NCBI GenBank assembly: GCA_948468325.1
Contig: CAOKHR010000025.1
Coordinates: 1-15,792, forward strand
Length of the DNA: 15,792 nucleotides
Direction of reading: 5' to 3'
Source: an uncultured Lachnospiraceae bacterium
GTDB taxonomy: Bacteria > Bacillota > Clostridia > Lachnospirales > Lachnospiraceae
Shown here: positions 13,951 through 15,792 of the stretch, piece after piece
How the letters are laid out: every line of letters begins with the position of its first letter
How positions within the stretch are numbered: the stretch's first letter is position 1
Notes under the pieces: model-generated
What the model saw: only the letters and a program-made list of their open reading frames with translations
Told to the model about the DNA's origin: nothing
The model's database searches: none
Program-made: the position numbers and the translations under genes

Positions 13951-15792
13951 TTACCCCTGTCCCAGATACAGCAGATAAATCAGTGTAAATACCAGTCCTA
14001 CATAAAACAAAAGCAGTCCAAAAGAAAGACTTCTCTGGATAATCGCATTTGTCTCCATAATTTTTTCCCGCTGCATTGCCAGTCTGTGTTCATAGGAAAT
14101 TTCATGCTCCGGTGCGGACTGTCTGAAAATCTTCCGTTTCACCCGGCGTACCCAGTCCATAAAAGCTCCAAGCAGGTGTGTATATTCCGTACCTTCCGCC
14201 AATTCATGGGGAATCTTCCGGTCTTTGTATATACTTTTACGCAAAATCAAAATCACGGCGTCTGCCAGACTGTCTAATATCCTGCAGACAAACCTTGCCA
14301 AAAACGGCAGTACCGTAAGCAGCAGCGGACGGTACAAAAGTTCTTCCAGATCCCACCACTTCGGCCAGCAGTCTTTATAATCTTTCAGTCCGAATTTATT
14401 CGTCATCATAAACTTCCGGATTCCGGCGTACAATACAATACCTATCCCAATTGAGATAAATCCGCCTTTTAAATTCTCTAAGCTGAAGTAAGAAACTGCA
14501 TGAACTTCTCCGCTTAAATTCATAAATTCCTGCCCCATATTGGCAATCCTGTCGGATACAAGACCCGGAGCGATGCCGAGAACAGGCAGAACAACAGCGC
14601 TTCCTGCAATTGCAAACGCACTTAAGGGACTCATATAATTTTTCATCTCCTCAAAACGGGCCTGCTCTTTTTTATCGCTGTTTTCTTCTATAAATACTGC
14701 TACATAAAGCTTCGTCATATAAGCAAGCGTCATACCGCCGCTGATTAAGAAAATCCACTCCGACATTTTAAGGAACCCGGAAAGTGAAGCTGCCGCTTCA
14801 ATCCCTTCTACAATACTTTCATGCAAAAGTGTTTTGCTGACATATCCGTTCATCAGGGGAATGCCTGAAATTCCAAGCGCTCCTGCCAGAAAGCAGATAT
14901 TTAATAACGGTTTTTTTCGTCCGAACCCTCTGATTTCGTTGAGATTTAATTTATGGATGTTCATTACCACAACTCCGGCAATCATAAACAATACCAGTTT
15001 AATCAGGGAATGATTCACCATGTGTAAAAGCGTTCCGCGGACTGCAAGCGCATTTTCTTCTCCTAAAATTCCCTGCATTCCAATGCCGATTAAAATAAAT
15101 CCAATCTGGGACATGGAAGAACATGCAAGCGTCCGTTTTAAATCTACGGAAAACACGGCTAAAAGCGCACCGCCGAACATCGTAAAAAGCCCCAGGGAAA
15201 AGATTAAAATGCCCCAGTTCATGTCATACAAAAATACATTGCAGCTCACTGCCAGCACGCCGAAGATACCTGCTTTTGTAAGGATACCGGAAAGCAGCGC
15301 GCTTGCCGGAGCCGGAGCCACCGGATGTGCTTTCGGCAGCCAGATATGCAGCGGAAAAGCGCCCGCTTTTGCTCCAAATCCGACTAACGTACAAACACCC
15401 GCGATATAGAGCATTTTTTTATCTTCGCAAACGGCAGACGCAGCTAAAAGTTCTGACATTTCCAAAGTCCCAAGCGTATGGTACAAAAGAAAAAGTCCCA
15501 TTAAAAGCACCATACCGCCGATTACGGCTACCCCAAGATATGTCTCTGCCGCCCGGACGGCGCCTTTTGTCTCCTCCTGTACGACCCAGACATAAGATGT
15601 AAATGACATAAGCTCAAAAAAGACAAATGTCGTAAAAAGATCCGCTGATAAAAATACGCCGAGTGTTGCGGAAAGTGTGACTAACTGAAAGAAATAATAT
15701 CTTCCCAGATGTTTTTCATGCCCCAGATATTCTCTGGAAAACAAAAGTGTCATCATCCACATAAAAGCCGCCACAAGGCCGTATACACTCCG
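13951..15792 (-). CDS. Complex I/Mrp-type proton-translocating antiporter subunit (NuoL/M/N family), partial (N-terminus beyond right edge)
   Basis: The frame stays open to the window edge; 613 residues are visible and the true start lies outside. Family hallmarks are clear: the membrane-embedded Glu in FFELMSFTSY (codon at 15613-15615), the signature FGAKAGAFPLHIWLPKAHP followed by APASALLSGILTKAGIFG, and HMVNHSLIKLVLF with the channel lysine. These residues form the proton path in NuoL/MrpA/MrpD-like subunits. After the antiporter core come about 190 further residues: a membrane segment (GGFISIGIGIVLYAGI), a Trp-rich stretch (DCWPKWWDLEELLYRP), an amphipathic basic region and a final membrane helix near the stop. 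Relatives occur in Mrp antiporters and in Mbh/Ech-type hydrogenase or other membrane redox complexes of anaerobes. The complex here cannot be identified because the neighbouring genes are outside the window. Confidence 0.88.
   Translation of the reverse strand, partial: RSVYGLVAAFMWMMTLLFSREYLGHEKHLGRYYFFQLVTLSATLGVFLSADLFTTFVFFELMSFTSYVWVVQEETKGAVRAAETYLGVAVIGGMVLLMGLFLLYHTLGTLEMSELLAASAVCEDKKMLYIAGVCTLVGFGAKAGAFPLHIWLPKAHPVAPAPASALLSGILTKAGIFGVLAVSCNVFLYDMNWGILIFSLGLFTMFGGALLAVFSVDLKRTLACSSMSQIGFILIGIGMQGILGEENALAVRGTLLHMVNHSLIKLVLFMIAGVVVMNIHKLNLNEIRGFGRKKPLLNICFLAGALGISGIPLMNGYVSKTLLHESIVEGIEAAASLSGFLKMSEWIFLISGGMTLAYMTKLYVAVFIEENSDKKEQARFEEMKNYMSPLSAFAIAGSAVVLPVLGIAPGLVSDRIANMGQEFMNLSGEVHAVSYFSLENLKGGFISIGIGIVLYAGIRKFMMTNKFGLKDYKDCWPKWWDLEELLYRPLLLTVLPFLARFVCRILDSLADAVILILRKSIYKDRKIPHELAEGTEYTHLLGAFMDWVRRVKRKIFRQSAPEHEISYEHRLAMQREKIMETNAIIQRSLSFGLLLFYVGLVFTLIYLLYLGQG

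Overview
The window looks like a chromosomal segment from a low-GC Gram-positive of the Clostridia, most likely a Lachnospiraceae gut anaerobe. This rests on strong AGGAGG-type ribosome binding sites, A/T-rich intergenic DNA, an LtaS-type polymer synthase, a siroheme reductase of the anaerobic type, and an MMPL exporter paired with an LxxG-heptad partner protein of a kind familiar from gut Clostridia. No rRNA, tRNA, transposase, integrase, phage gene or CRISPR array was seen. The species assignment is inference.

Left part (1-1650, minus strand): an unrecognised membrane-anchored extracellular protein runs off the left edge. Before it lies a small protein of about 138 residues with an Arg/Cys/Trp-rich tail, preceded by a sigma-K-like promoter match that hints at late sporulation. 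A perfect 29-bp palindrome separates the two genes. Positions 1632-1950 form an A/T-rich divergent intergenic region.

Centre-left (1951-5713, plus strand): an LTA-synthase-like sulfatase-fold membrane enzyme with an extra C-terminal TIG-like domain, closed by an intrinsic terminator, then a stand-alone siroheme/4Fe-4S nitrite/sulfite reductase. The reductase converges on the next operon across a shared 43-nt stem-loop.

Centre-right (5754-11007, minus strand): a probable three-gene operon made of an MMPL/RND-family exporter, a secreted membrane-anchored LxxG-heptad protein with a very long Ala/Gln-rich repeat insert, and an MntP-like membrane protein that has lost the second conserved aspartate. 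It is read from a 254-nt regulatory region (11008-11261) with two palindrome/promoter modules and a 52-bp sequence present twice in tandem.

Right part (11262-15792, minus strand): a second probable operon encodes a glutathionylspermidine-synthase-like ATP-grasp enzyme, a DUF308/HdeD-like membrane protein and a TetR-family regulator. It has its own extended -10 promoter. The TetR protein most likely controls the adjacent MMPL operon, so 5.7-13.9 kb can be read as one regulon of an envelope exporter, its partner, a stress-type membrane protein and a peptide-ligase-like enzyme. At the right edge lies the 3' part of a complex-I/Mrp-type proton-pumping antiporter subunit, whose start is outside the window.

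The best candidate for something under-described is the MMPL/heptad-protein/TetR module with its unusual repeat insert and duplicated intergenic element. No clearly new defence or mobile system is visible.
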